Positions 46,101 through 57,887 are shown, counted from the stretch's first letter. The stretch is 64,000 nucleotides of DNA from Favolaschia claudopus (GCA_037176885.1 JAWWNJ010000085.1:124001-188000), one strand, 5' to 3'. Notes: a model not told the origin generated them from the sequence alone. Numbers and translations: made by a program.

Positions 46101-46915
46101 TTGTCGGGTTGCATCAGGCTGTTGTGCTCCACAATTAAGCTACGGAGGTATTGGATATTCTCATCCATGAGCTGCTTCTCTATTTCAGACAGCGGCGGCG
46201 GTACCGTTTCTGGTGAATTGGGGGAAGAGGAAGATTCGGGTGGGGAGTGAGTTTCGGAGATATCGTCCTCTAATGGAGGGTCTGGATTGGGCATTTGCCG
46301 AGTCGAATCCAGATCCTCTAGAGTTTCCTCCGCAGTTTGGAGCGAGCCGCTATCCAATACCGCTGCCGACTCCGTCGGTGGGTCTAACACAGATGGACCT
46401 GTGCTGGAAGAAGGAGGGTCAGAGTCGGGGGGAGGCCGATCGGAGCTATGGGACGCGTGTCGGGCCTGCCCACGCTGCAGTGAGATAGCCCCTGGAGAAT
46501 GGCGCGGCAACGTCTGCGTAACTCTACGCGTTCGTCGGACATTTCGTGGTCGCCGCCGAATTTCTTCCTCCTCTACCAGAGCATTGTTTGACCGTCCTGG
46601 AAAGCAAATGAAGTCAAATTCAGACAGAAAAGAACAGCACGAACCAGAGCAATACACTGATATCCTCATGCGACAAGACCACTCCCTGCATTGGGCAGAA
46701 TAGCCAGAAAGAACATCGGCACGCGCCGGGTCGGTCATTCGCTCCTTGCCTTTGGCACTTCGCGGTTGGGGATTGAAGAACCCGGGTGTCAAATGAACGC
46801 GAGAAGGTCGTGGCATGGCTTTGGAGGCCGAATATATTGATCCTGGGTGCAACGCGAAAGTGGTACGCCCTTGCAGTAGGGTATTCAAGATGATTGACCC
46901 CGCCGGCTCGACCAT
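43199..46915 (-). CDS. Long pentatricopeptide-repeat (PPR) protein
   Basis: One long frame of 1,238 codons. An in-frame 48-nt segment near 46,590 (GT..TTTCCAG, with a CTGAAT branch) is probably an intron, which would leave about 1,222 codons. An Arg/Ser-rich N-terminus suits mitochondrial import. The N-terminal third is disordered and acidic. PPR-type helical repeats run from about residue 480 to 1,000; good ones include GLQPDAHVFTTILKSFALRG and GHAPNIVTYTTIMTLLAHR. PPR proteins bind organelle RNA for processing or translation. Codons about 490-505 match the fragment found in the array. The gene ends 93 bp from the stop of velB, tail to tail. Confidence 0.9.
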   Translation of the reverse strand: MVEPAGSIILNTLLQGRTTFALHPGSIYSASKAMPRPSRVHLTPGFFNPQPRSAKGKERMTDPARADVLSGYSAQCREWSCRMRISVYCSGSCCSFLSEFDFICFPGRSNNALVEEEEIRRRPRNVRRTRRVTQTLPRHSPGAISLQRGQARHASHSSDRPPPDSDPPSSSTGPSVLDPPTESAAVLDSGSLQTAEETLEDLDSTRQMPNPDPPLEDDISETHSPPESSSSPNSPETVPPPLSEIEKQLMDENIQYLRSLIVEHNSLMQPDKIWHAYETVQIRGQLSALSSAETVWLAEKILFWAEARHQTDKLEILHKWGERVRQLLNTLDSAASGFDQRFLMARALALEGDLQKALNHIHPIQPHSNTFIACLRAVESIFVSTWRHHDRIRAIELLIQDWKTVGPFLLTESSRLHYKNQELYAVGASLRKTAFAVASGISLPSVLLADKQYEWDEDQRRHLGDFLVEAFIRHTLPMDSVSVLREMKRQNLKPTFHISLLLIRALAREELYSEAHALYAAVEQDKSYEYLFTGLYLYSHEGQEKWTLEYFDRINASGLMNSKVVLQLMYAYGVKGDTEKTLEVFQQYFPEDEHGLPANSPLIEHFTVGIFAHAQRGDFAGTVPWLDGMRKAGLQPDAHVFTTILKSFALRGDLNSISSLLNQMRSAGHAPNIVTYTTIMTLLAHRKDPASAEAIYARAVKEGLLPDSIMIATIMNAHIEAGSWKGVIKAFDFVRSSPHMKLTVGIYNLLLKAYLQIAAPFRVVSRVFNQLERLRIRPDAYTFALLIQSACDARQMHTASEIFTQMEKLSEQWGSSRHITTWTMTIIMAGFLRANDNERAMAVYEDMLGRGLKPTAITYGVIIGAYGREGTEESFNLAIKFIENVEGSEERAWDAPPHGRLSARDYLYLPLMQSYASSNEPDQVERLFQKMLDDGGEPSLSILTTLLDAYARVNDIDSVLKLWPQIYQLGVKYSTIPFFSEGSDEQQKSRVHTFVLCAPLSRYIETLSKAGMHNEIAEEWKRFQEAGFSFSADNWNQLAMALLRAGDVERCFAVLEKVFVPYSQRSELLRQQRETNPTSPLSLELPAAETMPLEKPLVGRARAAATHLGRYIERAAPDFADPEHGDDLAHHLHVLHRISPMWNTWKPRHDVLRGLFDAVLRLRAGYPVDAVVRETDELLHGVEAFEQQQSAARRRLQEIYRAYPEAVMLVEQFERKEQRRLGRWYAKVYSWAEDRPKL

Positions 46916-47208
46916 GAAGCAGGGCGCTAGACTCCCTTGAATCTGCCTCCTGAATATAAAGTTAAGTTGCCTTCGTTGTCACGAGCAGTGAGCGCACCTG
47001 CCCCGACGTCGACCAAGGTGGTGGCGGTAATAAAAATATTAAATTTGATTTGTCTGTCATTTGTGTCTGATAGCCCAAATATGGCAATTCTATTATTATT
47101 AAATTTATTTAACCCGTTTGCCCGAAAGTTGGCGGTCTGACTCACTCTTGGCTTTCTCTTGCCCAGTAAAAACCTCAGCCCACTCCCGTCGACGAAGGAT
47201 ACCTGGAA
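46916..47208. promoter_or_regulatory. Divergent intergenic region between PPR and GNAT genes
   Basis: This 293-bp region must hold both promoters. It contains an AT-rich core (47,030-47,110). No other gene seen. Confidence 0.45.
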
Positions 47209-48120
47209 ATGCCTCAAATAATTGCAAAGGAAATATTAGTTGGCCAAGGGGACAGTGCGCAGAATCTGATCCCAGACTGCCATCGGATTCGCAAAGAAGT
47301 ATTCCATCTCGAACAGGTAAGGACAGGCGACTGCACAATAACTGGGCACTTGGAGCTGCTGTACTATGCTCTGGGGCTTGGGTCGGACTGAGATTCTGAC
47401 ACCATGAACTCGAATTGCCAGTTGTGACAGCTTGTCTAAATCTCCGTATTCTGTATCGTTGAATCGCTCTCTCAAGAAATTTCCCCTGGACACGGAATTC
47501 GACGAGTTTGTCTTTTATGTACGCTCTCAGTTGATAATCGGCTAATATTGCAAATCGGTATCAGCGTAGAACATATCGCATTCCATTTTTTACTCCAAGT
47601 AACCGAACTGGATCCTTCGACTGGCGAAACCACCAAAAAATACGTCGGCACAATCCGTGGGACGACACCAGAAATCTACCCCGCCATCAATCGCTATAAA
47701 TTGAGCAGGTATTCCTTTTCGCAAATATCCATACTCTTTTTCATGTCTGTGGCTAGGCTCGCCATAGATAAAGACTACAGAAACTTCAAATTCGGCCGCC
47801 TCCTTGTAGACAGGCTGCACGAATGGGTGAAAGCGGACGCCATAGCCACGAACCGGCCCGCAGTGATTGAGTGCCACTCCCAGATCCCCGCGATGGGATT
47901 CTATGCCAAGTAAGTTTACGGCTGGTGTTAGATCATACTTACTCTCTGACTGCAATGATCTGGTTACATAGATTCGGATATACGCCCGAGGTTCGCTTAC
48001 TTAGCTGACTTGTCTTGAATATCATAATCAAAGAACTCACTCTCCATACAGGGTGAACGATTTGACGAGGACGGAGAACCGCACCAGAACATGGTCGTCC
48101 ACCTCCCTCTTTCAGAATGA
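47209..48120 (+). CDS. GNAT-family N-acetyltransferase
   Basis: Six or more exons: 47,209-47,316, 47,477-47,505, 47,570 to about 47,708, then exons ending near 47,909 and 47,990, and a last exon to 48,120. The joined product reads EQKFPLDTEFDEHIAFHFLL, then YVGTIRG, then the acetyl-CoA-binding motif YRNFKFGRLLVDRLHEWV, then GFYAKFGYTPEGERFDEDG. This order is typical of small cytosolic GNAT enzymes in fungi that resemble YjcF/ElaA. Substrate unknown. The donor for the second intron is GTTTGT, chosen because it joins the frame. The first intron (about 160 nt) is longer than the others. Confidence 0.8.
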
Positions 48121-50257
48121 CTGGGAAAAGATTATAGAGCTTTCAAGTTGTCTAGAAATCTGTTTCGATATACCTTTTCAATACCAGCCTATTCCGCAAC
48201 ACTCAACCGGATGGGCCTCTTTGACTTTCTCGCCTGTACCTTGTCGCGACACCGTGCGGTCGTATTCCGGCTCGGGTGGCGTTTCTCCAGCTGCATCATA
48301 TACTTGCCAGCCACCATACTGCGGCACCCGGCGAAAATTTCTCCTTCTGTACCTTCTTCACCTGTCCGACCGCTTGCATCCATTCCGTCCCTCCAACGGC
48401 GAAACTGCACCGAAAACTCTACCCAGCTCCTTACCGTCCGGCGCCTATCCCTCGGACTCTTTTCACTGTCTGAGCGGGTCAGTATCATTCGAATCCTCTT
48501 CCACCGCATCCCTTTCTCATGTCATGGGTATAGTCTATCCTACGTATGTGGCGCCAGATAAGACAAACTCTCCCGGTTCTCTTCGTCCCGGTTATCTTCC
48601 CCACATACAAGCCAAGTACAACAGCGATTCAGAAGCTCTCGAGCCGGGCCGCCACATTGAATCGCCACGAATGGCTTCTTTCCCAAATCGGCGCTTTTCA
48701 CCCAACTGAATGTTTTGCGCCTTACCTGGCGTACCCTCCTGCTCTGCTGGCTGACCACTTCACCTCGGACGGCCGACGGCCACCTACGCAATACAATACA
48801 TCCATGAATATATTGTATACCTCTTCAACCCAAGCAGAACAAAAAAGCCCACGGAATCAGGGGCCGTTCCTCCTTTCGCCCGCCTCTCTTTCTCCGCAGA
48901 AATCAAAAAATCAATCACCTGTGTGAATCACGCTCCCACAATGACTTTCTTTCTTTGCAAGATCTCGCAGATTTCACCAGCGGAACAACTCTTCGGGCAC
49001 CCACGATCGAATTATTCAAACAAACTGTAAATATAGCGCCGCCGTTCTCTTCAACTCAACGGAGACACCTGTCTCCGCCGGGACCAGTTGTCCTTTGAGC
49101 ATTCGCATACGGGCCCTTCGATGAAGCTCAAATTCGCATGCATGCTACTAGTTGTCTTTCTCAAGAACTTGAGTCGCGTCTGACTTCCCACTGTCGGGTT
49201 TCTCTCGGCGCTCCGAATCCGCGAGTCGAAGCTCAAGCCCATGACCGAGTCCAAGGAGTACGGAGGTCGGAAGGCTGCGCTTTGTCTTGTCTTGTATCAC
49301 ATTACCCGAGGCACAGAAGACCCAGTCAGTCAGTCACGATATCGCGCATCTGTCGGTTCTGTCTCTCTACCATGTAAGTATGTTCCTTCCTTCCTTCCCC
49401 ATCGCACCCGCGAAGCGCCGGAGCCCAAAATATGGTCATCTAGTTGCCTTTCTCGGACTAGCGGCGCGCCGCTGCTTCTCCAGACAGACAGATCTACACG
49501 AATAATGGAACAGCATTGAATCGATTCTACTGCTGTATGATATCCCGCAGATGTGGAGGAGAGGAAAGACAAGACAAATTAAAAAATCCATTCCGATCCA
49601 TCTACGCAGTCCACAGCCCTCAGTGACTGACTCTATTACAGTACACGAGTACAAGGACCAGCGAGAAGAGAGGTCATCGAATCTAAGTATATGTACAGCA
49701 ACATATGAGTACGTTATAATATTGAATATGTAGCTAAAGCATAGGGCGTCAGTAATCAATCAACTACGAGCTAACAATACAGGAGTAGTGGGCGTGAGGA
49801 TATTCCGCGCGCGCAGAGGTCGCAAATATAATACAGCAGCTGTTTTGTCCATTGTTCCTTCGAATTCTTTCCATTCCGACCGAACACGCTTCTCCCGCCG
49901 CGGCTGTCTTCGTCTATTGACAGAGGCGACAGAGAGTAAGCAGAATGAATCGGCGGTGGAGACGAGACCAGTTCCAAATCCAAACATCCAACAAATCCAG
50001 AGCAGGAAACCCGGAGAGGATAAATACGCCGTGAACGAAGGCCGGGGGGGACGAAGGGTTGGGTCGTGACGGGGTCGTAACAAGAAAACAAACAAGAAAA
50101 ACAAAAACAAAAAACAGAAATTATTTGAAAGAAGTTCCAAAGTGAGAACGTAAGAGTAGGTAGATAGGTATCAAAGACGCATAGGCAGCAAGATGAAGCA
50201 GAAAGCAAAAAAGCAGGGATGAGAAATAAGAGGAATCATAAGAGAGTCGTCATCGAA
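48121..50257. other. 2.1-kb stretch without a recognisable gene
   Basis: Between the convergent GNAT and HMG-box genes. Open frames here lack splice support and family signatures, and those at 48,121-48,709 continue GNAT shadows. An A-rich plus-strand tract lies at about 50,080-50,135. Long 3' untranslated regions or an unannotated RNA are possible. Confidence 0.5.
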
Positions 50258-52429
50258 TCATCGCAAAGGAGCGTGTTGGTTGACGAAAAGCGATGGTTGT
50301 CGTTGGCGGGCAGCAGTGCCGCCTGCGTCGTTGTCGGTAGCGAAGCCTTCGCTCTCGCTCTCCGACTCTATCTTGACGGCAGGGAAAGCAGGGCTGCCGG
50401 GGAGGATGCTGAAGTTGAAGTTGCTCGCAGCGTAGACAGAGCCCGCCGCGCCGTCTTCATACAGCCTCCGGGCAGCCTCGTACTCCATCTTCTCCTGCTC
50501 CGCCTGCGCGAGGAAGGGCTTTCATGCACCGTCAGCTTTAGTACCGAGAAAAGATAAAGTCAAACTCACCTTGCGCTCATCATCCGTCATGGACCGCCAC
50601 TTCGCCGCCGCCAACACGCTCTGCTTCGTCGTCTCCGTCTCCTCCCCAAACACCTCCCTCACCAACTCGGGGCTCGCGCGTATCCGTTGCAAGAACATGA
50701 AATACGCGCTCAGCGGCTTCTTCGGAGCATTTGGGTCCTTGATATTGCTCTTTCGACTCTTGCCGGCCTTTCGCTGGGCCGCGCGGAAAGCGTTCTCGCG
50801 CTTGATGTCGTCGGGGGTGAGGGTGCGCATGTAGTCTTGCAGCTGCTTCTCGCGTACATCCTTCGCAGCTTGAGATCGTCGCTTGTAAGGCTGTCAAATC
50901 GAAAAGAGTTGAGAGAGTTGATACGCGAAGACAAAACTGACGTCACGTACCTCTTTCTCCTCCTCGCTTAAACTGGCATACTCCTGCCCAGCTTCCTTAG
51001 CCGCCTGCGCGACATTCAGCTTCCGACTACTGTTCTGCTGCTGTCTCTGGATCCAATCCGTGAAATACAGCTGCCACGCGGAAGGCGCCAATTTTGGCGG
51101 CCGCAACACTGATTTGAGCGGCGCTGTATATGCAGAGAACAAGAGCAGTCAAGACAAGTCATAGACACGTCAAAGAGAACAAGACGTACGAATATCGTGT
51201 GGTTGCTGCGCCTTGCCGGCACCGGCGCCTGTCTCCATACCCGCGGAAGTGAACTCGTCCTCGTTCCCAGCGGCCGCCACAGAGCTCCTCGTCTGCTTCT
51301 TCGCAGTCCGCCGCACGGTGCCGGCCTCTACAGCACTCCCAAATGACTCGGCCCGGCGACTGTACGCGCGGATGGTGTTCTGTCCGGAAGAGGATGACGC
51401 CATGGCGAGGGCAGGCACGCTAGGTGCGCTGGAGCTGGGGAAGAGGTACCCGGATGTGAGCGAGTTGCGGCGTTCGCGGGCGGCGGGGATGCCGAGGGGG
51501 GAGTGCCGCGCGGCGGAGGCGGCGAGGGCGATCGAGCGCGGGGAGGAGGGCGTGCGCAGGTGGCCGGGGCGTGGGGGCGAGTCCCAGAGCTGTGTGGCCC
51601 ACGCGGGGGTGTGCGATTGGGTCTCATGAGGAGAGACGGAGAGCGGTGGCGGAGGGAAGTGATGGTGGTGCTCTTCGAAAGAGGAAGCCGGGGATTGTGA
51701 GAGTGAGCTCGATGGGAGGGGAAGTGCTGCGGCGAGGGCAGTAGGTGAGAACGCGTTGTCAGCAGGGAGCTGTTGTTGTTGCTGCCCAAAGGGATGATGG
51801 TCTGAAAAGGAAAAGAAGGAGGGAGACTGTGGGCCCGACGAGGGGATGGGTATGGGGGATGAAGGAGAGGGTATCGGCGATGTTTCTACTGCATCGCGCG
51901 TATTAAACCAATTGTTGTTATTGATTGGGTACGACGGCGACGAGCTAAAGTCTTCGGGGTACAGCACGTCTGAGCCATGGAAGCTGTCGGGCGAGTACGC
52001 TGGTGCGAGATCATATATTGGGCTCGCAGGTCCACCGAACAGCGACTGCTGTGGCTTGGCTTCGAAGTCATCTGCCATGTGAAAGTCGTACACTGGCGAG
52101 GACGGATGGAATTCGGCGTTGTCGAATTCAAACAGCATGGGCTCTTCAGGACTGGTGAGATATGTCGGATGGTGCTCGAAATGGGGCTCGTCAAAATTGA
52201 GGAAAGACATGGCTAGAGAGTCTTTCATGGCAGCGTCGGAGGGGGGAGTAGCAGCTGATGCGTCTGATGAAGACAAGGTACGGCGAACAATGGTGGGCGC
52301 TGGCATGTGCAACAGCGAGCGATGGGAGGAGAGTGAGGGATTACGAGGGGCAAGGAAAGAACGTGTCACAGCGAGGACTCGGAGCTGGTGCTTAAGAGGG
52401 ATTCGGCACCTGAGCAGACTCGGTGCCAT
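50258..52429 (-). CDS. Regulator with two HMG boxes (exp1-like)
   Basis: Four exons; start at 52,429 (MAPSLLRCRI). The first exon encodes a long disordered Ser/Pro/Gln-rich region with poly-Q and His-rich stretches. HMG box 1 (LAPSAWQLYFTDWIQRQQQ to EEEKEPYKRRS) is divided by an intron near 50,950-50,890. HMG box 2 (DPNAPKKPLSAYFMFLQR to EEK-like MTDDERKPFLAQAEQ) spans the last intron near 50,568-50,519. HMG boxes bend DNA. Two-box proteins of this kind include Exp1 of Coprinopsis cinerea, needed for cap expansion; that link rests on layout only, not on alignment. The C-terminus is acidic. Confidence 0.85.
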
Positions 52430-52945
52430 TTTTGGGTACGGCGGGGTAACCTTCCTGACTCGGACTGGCAGCAAGACTCTTTGTGATTCCCGGCACACTG
52501 GGCAGATGAGCAGATGTCCTTATCTGGTATCGCCCGCCCGCCAGATCTCCAGATTCAGTCACAGAAGTATAGCCAAAGACAAGCAAAGATTTCCGCCGGA
52601 GAGTATGACCGTGTGTAGCCCCAGAGACAGTGGAGACCCGCGGAATCAGTTTTCTGACTCTTGCAAATGGCTGCTGCTGTGCCCCCCGCGGTTCCCTCGA
52701 CTCACCGTTTTTTATTCCGTGTAATTGCAATGGAAGCAAAAAAGAGATGAGAGATGTAATCACTCGAAATGCCTCCGGCCGCTTTAGGCATTAACAAGCC
52801 GAAACAACGGTTACATTGTCTGCGGCGCGAGACCCCGGCGGTGCGACGCTAATTGCATAAAACACCATTGTTACAAGCTAGTAAGTAGACGGTAGTTGTT
52901 CCTATTGTCGGCGACTACAACACAAATCTACGGTATCCTACGCAC
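52430..52945. other. Upstream region of the HMG gene and 3' flank of NDUFA13
   Basis: About 500 bp with no gene or clear regulatory site seen. Confidence 0.5.
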
Positions 52946-53999
52946 TCAGAGCTCCCGGTATCGCGGATTGTTGTAGACAGACTGCCGCGGCTGAGAATAG
53001 AATGGAATAGATTCAGATATCGCATCGCAATCGAAGATGTAAAGAAGCAGCCAAAGCGTCCTCGAGATCATCTCGGGTTGCCACAAGCCACATAGGAGTA
53101 GGGTATGATGACTTACCACCCATCCCTTGACATCCTTCATGATATCAGCTTCCACGGCGGCGGCGCGTTGACCGTCTTGATACGCAGCACGATCGCCTTC
53201 CGCGAGCAGCAACGGCACCAAGTGAATCCGCGCCCATGTCGATTCGCGCTTGAGTTCCCTACGAGCAATTAGCAACCGAGAAAAGTCAAAAGAACAGGCA
53301 GGATATGAGCAGTATCAGGAGTCCAAGTCATTGCGCCGAATTGGGATGTGGTCGGTCAGACGGAGCGACGGCCGGACGGGACGGATCCAAGCGCAGGATG
53401 CCTCGCCCTATCGTATCTCTCGAACGCAAGGAGACACGTTTCACGGCCGCGACACCTGATCATCCATGTTCATGCCCATGGTCAAGGGCACTATCGATCC
53501 AATCCCGGTCCCTCCTCATCTCCGCCGCTGCCGCTGGCGCCGACGCATGACGACATAAAGTAAAGTAAAGTAGATAGAAACAAAACAAGAAAATTTGAGT
53601 GGTTGCGTACCTTCGTTCGATATTGCCCATTCCGACGCGATATATGCCAAACGAGCAGAACGCGGTGACCCCCGCGAGGATGGCAAGTGCGCCGGGCCCG
53701 CGAAAAGGGAGATTGCGCTTGTATTTTACCGCTTCAAAGCCGCCAGCGGGGGGGAGGTCTCTGTGTGCACCGAGAGCTTAGACAAATACGTAGACCAGCA
53801 CAAGACGAATTGTAGACGGACTGTCTGTAGTTGACCGACACTGAGCATACCAGAGATGTGTAGACAGTCAGAGACAGAGACAAAAGACGGATGAGACTGA
53901 CTGGGTCGCGTTCTGCAGACAAGTGTGGTGGTTCGGAGAAAGTGTCGTGGGAACTCGAATTGATGGCACTGAGGCGTGACGGTGTCGAGTTTGCGGCAT
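52946..53999 (-). CDS. NDUFA13: Mitochondrial complex I subunit NDUFA13 (GRIM-19)
   Basis: Four exons (53,999-53,902, 53,760-53,611, 53,258-53,117, 52,990-52,946) sum to 435 nt, 144 codons plus stop. Family landmarks in order: DLPPAGGFEAVKYKRNLP, a single membrane segment (GALAILAGVTAFCSFGIYRV), MGNIERRELKRESTWARI, HLVPLLLAE, and the end KGW..SVYNNPRY. This is an accessory subunit of the membrane arm of NADH:ubiquinone oxidoreductase. The second intron (53,259-53,610) is 352 nt, long for this window. The ATG at 53,999 gives about 33 residues before DLPP, more than usual, so the true start could be a missed short exon. Confidence 0.85.
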
Positions 54000-54437
54000 A
54001 ATTCGAGCTCAAAAGACAGAGACTTGGCCCAAAAAAATACACCAAAGGCTAGCAGAACATTCCTTATGTCTGAGATGATGTTCCTGAATTTTCATGAGCA
54101 AATTCAAAGTGCAACACTTCAACTTTCAGTCAACGGCCATATCTTGTCAAAGAAAGCGCAAAAACGCTAGGAAATGACGGTGAAACAGTCGAAAAAATAT
54201 CCTCGATGGCCTCTGAACGATAGGACGAGGTGACATTGGTCTGTACAGCTCGTATTGCGTGTGTCAAGTTGATCAACAGGGAATTCGCAAGGATTCCCAA
54301 AACAAGGGATCACTGGATCAGATGGTAGCATTATTTCCTTTTTTAGATCGGACTCTGATCTTCCGAACGAAGCCAGCAAAGACGATTCAAACTTGACCCA
54401 ATCAAGTCAACTACCCACGTCGACAAGGTCCACCAAC
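54000..54437. promoter_or_regulatory. Divergent region between NDUFA13 and the INO80F-like gene
   Basis: About 440 bp between divergent starts. No further gene seen. Confidence 0.45.
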
Positions 54438-55938
54438 ATGCCCACCCCGCCCCCCGGCTCAGGGCGCATGACTCTCAACGTTGGTCTCGCCGCTGGTGCT
54501 GAAGATGTCAAGTATCAGGCCAAGTACAAGGAGCTGAAGCGAAAAGTCAAGGAAATTGAATCTGTCTGTTTTCTCTGCTGGCTGTGGTCTACAGCTCGTC
54601 TCTGACTCTATATCGCTCGTCTAGGATAATGACAAGCTGCATTTCAAGGTACTACAAGCAAAACGGAGCATACAGAGGATGAAATTGGAACGCGCGTCAG
54701 TCTCTTTTGACGCGCTTGATTTTTCCCTTTTCTTTGTTAAAGTTGCTGTAATTTCCAACAGAATACTGTACGAGAGGTTACAGCAAGTGCCTCCGTCGCC
54801 AGAAATGCAAGACAGACACGCCTTACCGCCCGTCCCACCACCCCAGCCACACCGAGAATACATGCAGCGCTCACACAGCGGCGGATCAACAAGAATTCCC
54901 GCCGCAGCGAGCGCCGGCCCGCCCCCGCCCTACCTGCCGCCTCGCGCCGCCCCCGGCCCGCACGTAAGCCCGCACGCACACAGCGCGCCCCCGCCCCACT
55001 TCGACCGCTCCCCCTCCACCCGCTCGCGTTCCTCTTATCACAACAACGCATACGAGCCCGGTCCGCCCCTACCACCCCCTCTCCACTCCCCGCCTCTCGA
55101 CCGCGCCCACTCCCACTCCCATTCTTCGCACTCTCACTCCCACTCCCATTCGCACTCCCGCAGCTCCAGACACGAAATCCACAACTCCCTCCCCCCGCTC
55201 TCGCCCCCCGGTGAGACGCGGCGCACGACGACTAACAGTAGCAGTGTGCATAATCACCAGCGGATTGGGCCAGGGACGTATGTTAACCGCGATGGACCCG
55301 ACTGGGACAGCGGTGGTGGTAGCAGTGCGCGATACCGAGACAGAGAGCGCGAACGCGAACGGGACACATACGACTCCGTTCCTCCAGGCACAATACGCGC
55401 CGACGCCCCGCCGCACATTCCGGCGTACTACTCCCGTCCAGTGTGGTCTCGCTCTAGCAGCCCACCCTCTGCCTCAGGCTCAGGCGACGAGCGGGATTAC
55501 TTCCCCGCATCTTTGGCAGTCGACCGCAGGGACAGGGACAGGGAGAGAGACAGCAGAGACCGCGACCGCGAGAGGGAACGCGCAGGCGGTGGCCAATCGT
55601 CGTTCCGTTTACGTCCCGTGGTAGGGGGCGGAAACAACAACAACAACAATCACACCAACGACGAGGTGGACTTTGTGCACGAGGACGGCAGACAGCCGCC
55701 GCAGATGAGGGACATCCGCGACGATAGGGATTTGCGGGATCGAGAGCGCGAGCGGAATGGCGGCGGCGGTGGGTACGCGGACCCGATACCGGGGGGTGGA
55801 CGTAAACGCGGAAGAAACGACATGGACGTCGACGACGACGAGGGAGGCGGGGGCGCGGATGTGTATTCCTCTTCGCGCGATGATCGTGAATCGCGGGGGA
55901 AGAGATACCATCCATCGGCGTCAGGTGATCGTATTTAA
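54438..55938 (+). CDS. INO80 complex subunit F-like protein
   Basis: Three exons; start at 54,438 (MPTPPPGSGR). Residues about 20-80 form a coiled-coil domain (KYQAKYKELKRKVKEIE, then DNDKLHFKVLQAKRSIQRMK, then LYERLQQVPPSPEM) that resembles the INO80F/TFPT domain of INO80 chromatin-remodelling subunits. The second intron donor (GTCAGT, after LERA) is needed to join LYERL. The remaining 340 residues are disordered: Pro-rich, a Ser-His alternating tract near 55,100-55,160, Arg-Asp-rich stretches, and a basic KRGRNDMDVDDD segment that may be a nuclear localisation signal. Frame stops at 55,938. The domain call rests on pattern memory, not alignment. Confidence 0.75.
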
Positions 55939-57887
55939 CGGACTCTCCCAAATCCAATCAGACGACGCCCACTCGCCTTCCGGGCTCCTCAGGCAACGCC
56001 AATTCCCGTCCGTTTTCCATCGATATCTGTTCACCGCCCATGTCCTCGAACCTGCGTACTCTTCGGATGCTACCGGCGACCTTAAACGCCACCTCCACCG
56101 CCACCGCAAACATAAATTGGATCTGAGTTGAGCTTGGACTCAATTGAGATGAGGGTCTCGGTCTTGGTTCCGGTCCGAAGAGCGTACGCCCTTTTGGTTT
56201 AGCTTCCCTCCCTTCCCCCCGCTCGTCTTCTCCCCTCGCACCTTTCTTGGAACTCAGCCTCGGATACGGATAACTCCCCTTCCCTCCCTCTTTCGCTTTG
56301 CTCATCCGGTTTATGTGTTTGTATCCCGATCCAACGGACGTCGTCTCGGTCTCATTCCTTCCTTCCAACCCCGCAACCCAAAAGTTTCCCTCTAATAACC
56401 GCGGTCGTACCACCAAATTGTCTTGTTTTGCTTGTTTTCTTGCTCTCTATTTGTGTATACAGTATCTATCCGTGTATCTAGTCAGCCGGCCAGTCGTGTC
56501 CAAAAGTATTCTCTCTGTCAGTGTCAGTTTTGGCTACCTATCGTTTACTTTGAACCTTCGCGGAAGCGGATTCATGCCATGATGTATTTGGGAAATCGGA
56601 CCGTACCGTATGTCGGGTATACCCGACCGGTGAGCATACAATTCTCATCGTCTTGTCCGGCAAGTTGCAGCACTAAGTTGCAGTGAACGCCGCCCTCGAT
56701 GCGTTACGCCGAACGGAACAGACAGTCTAAAAACCTTCGGGCATACCTGCGGGCATAATAATATGTACTGCATAAGAGTCCCAGCGTTTTGAATAGGTTA
56801 GGCCGGACGAACGTGGCGAGTGCGAATATGTACTGTATGTAAACCCCCATAGGTTTCGGAGGAATGATGATGATAAGTAATAGAGTACCTTGAAGCAGTT
56901 CTTAGGTGGATTCAAAAACTAAACAAGCGGGACGGATGAACGGGTGATTATAGAGTAAATCCAATTGAAATACTCTATAGTGTGGGTTTGAGGGAACGTG
57001 GTGGCGTTCGTTGAGACTTGCATAATGATACAATACTTACTTCTTGTTGTTTTAATTATGCCCTGTGGCTGAACGATGATGGTTTGACTTGTCCTGCCAA
57101 TTGTTATCAGGCGCTAAGGAAAAAGAATAGGACGATCACCGCCAGAGGAGATGCCTACTCCACTTACAAAGAACGAAGGACAAACGAACTCCCGGTATTC
57201 CGACAGACTCGAAAGTAGAATAATCACATTCCTGGAAGTAAGTACCTGAATAAGGAAGTTTGAAGTAGCGGAACACAAAAATAGTAACAATCGAGAATGA
57301 CCTTGATAGACTTGGCTTTGACACGGACGGAGCAATAGCGGTGGATTCAGAAGTTGCAAGGTTATGTTGAAACGGAGCCAAGAGAGCCTGCTGGGCTGTG
57401 AGTCATAAGATTGGGCTCCTGGACGGACGATCGAGGACATTGTGGCGGATTCAGATACATACAAAGCACGGTGTCGCATTGGCCGGCAGATCGAACAAAG
57501 AACCATGTAACGGCGCAAACCTTTACGGACTGAATGTACCAGGTAGGGTAGGACCGAGAGACCCGAGAGGATTATTTATAGGCTATCATGGCCGATCCAA
57601 AGCTTCAGAGTTGTAGCAGGAGGTAGCGGCGTACATTTTACAACGGGCGACCTTGCCTACCGGTGGCCGTGGGTTGGGGCATGCACGGTCGGCGTCGATT
57701 GCACAGAAAGAAAGAACACATTAGACCACTTTCGAATAATGAGATTCAAATTTGAGATTTGCAAAAAGCAGAGACACGAGGATGCCGGTTCCCCATTTAC
57801 ATTTCTTCCGTACAGCTCGGTCGCCTAGCCTTGTCGCGGTCACGCATTCCAACTAACTCGAATCATTTTCAACTACTCACAACGCGT
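55939..57887. other. 1.9-kb stretch without a recognisable gene
   Basis: Between convergent genes. The open frames here are short, overlap on both strands and lack family signatures. No tRNA or other RNA gene recognised. Confidence 0.5.

Noticed and set aside
48053..48709. 218-codon plus-strand frame after the GNAT gene
   Set aside because: It begins inside the last GNAT exon in another frame and has no family signature or splice support.
55211..55957. Overlapping frames on both strands inside the INO80F-like gene
   Set aside because: They are shadows of the low-complexity, GC-rich coding sequence and show only simple Arg/Pro/Gly composition.
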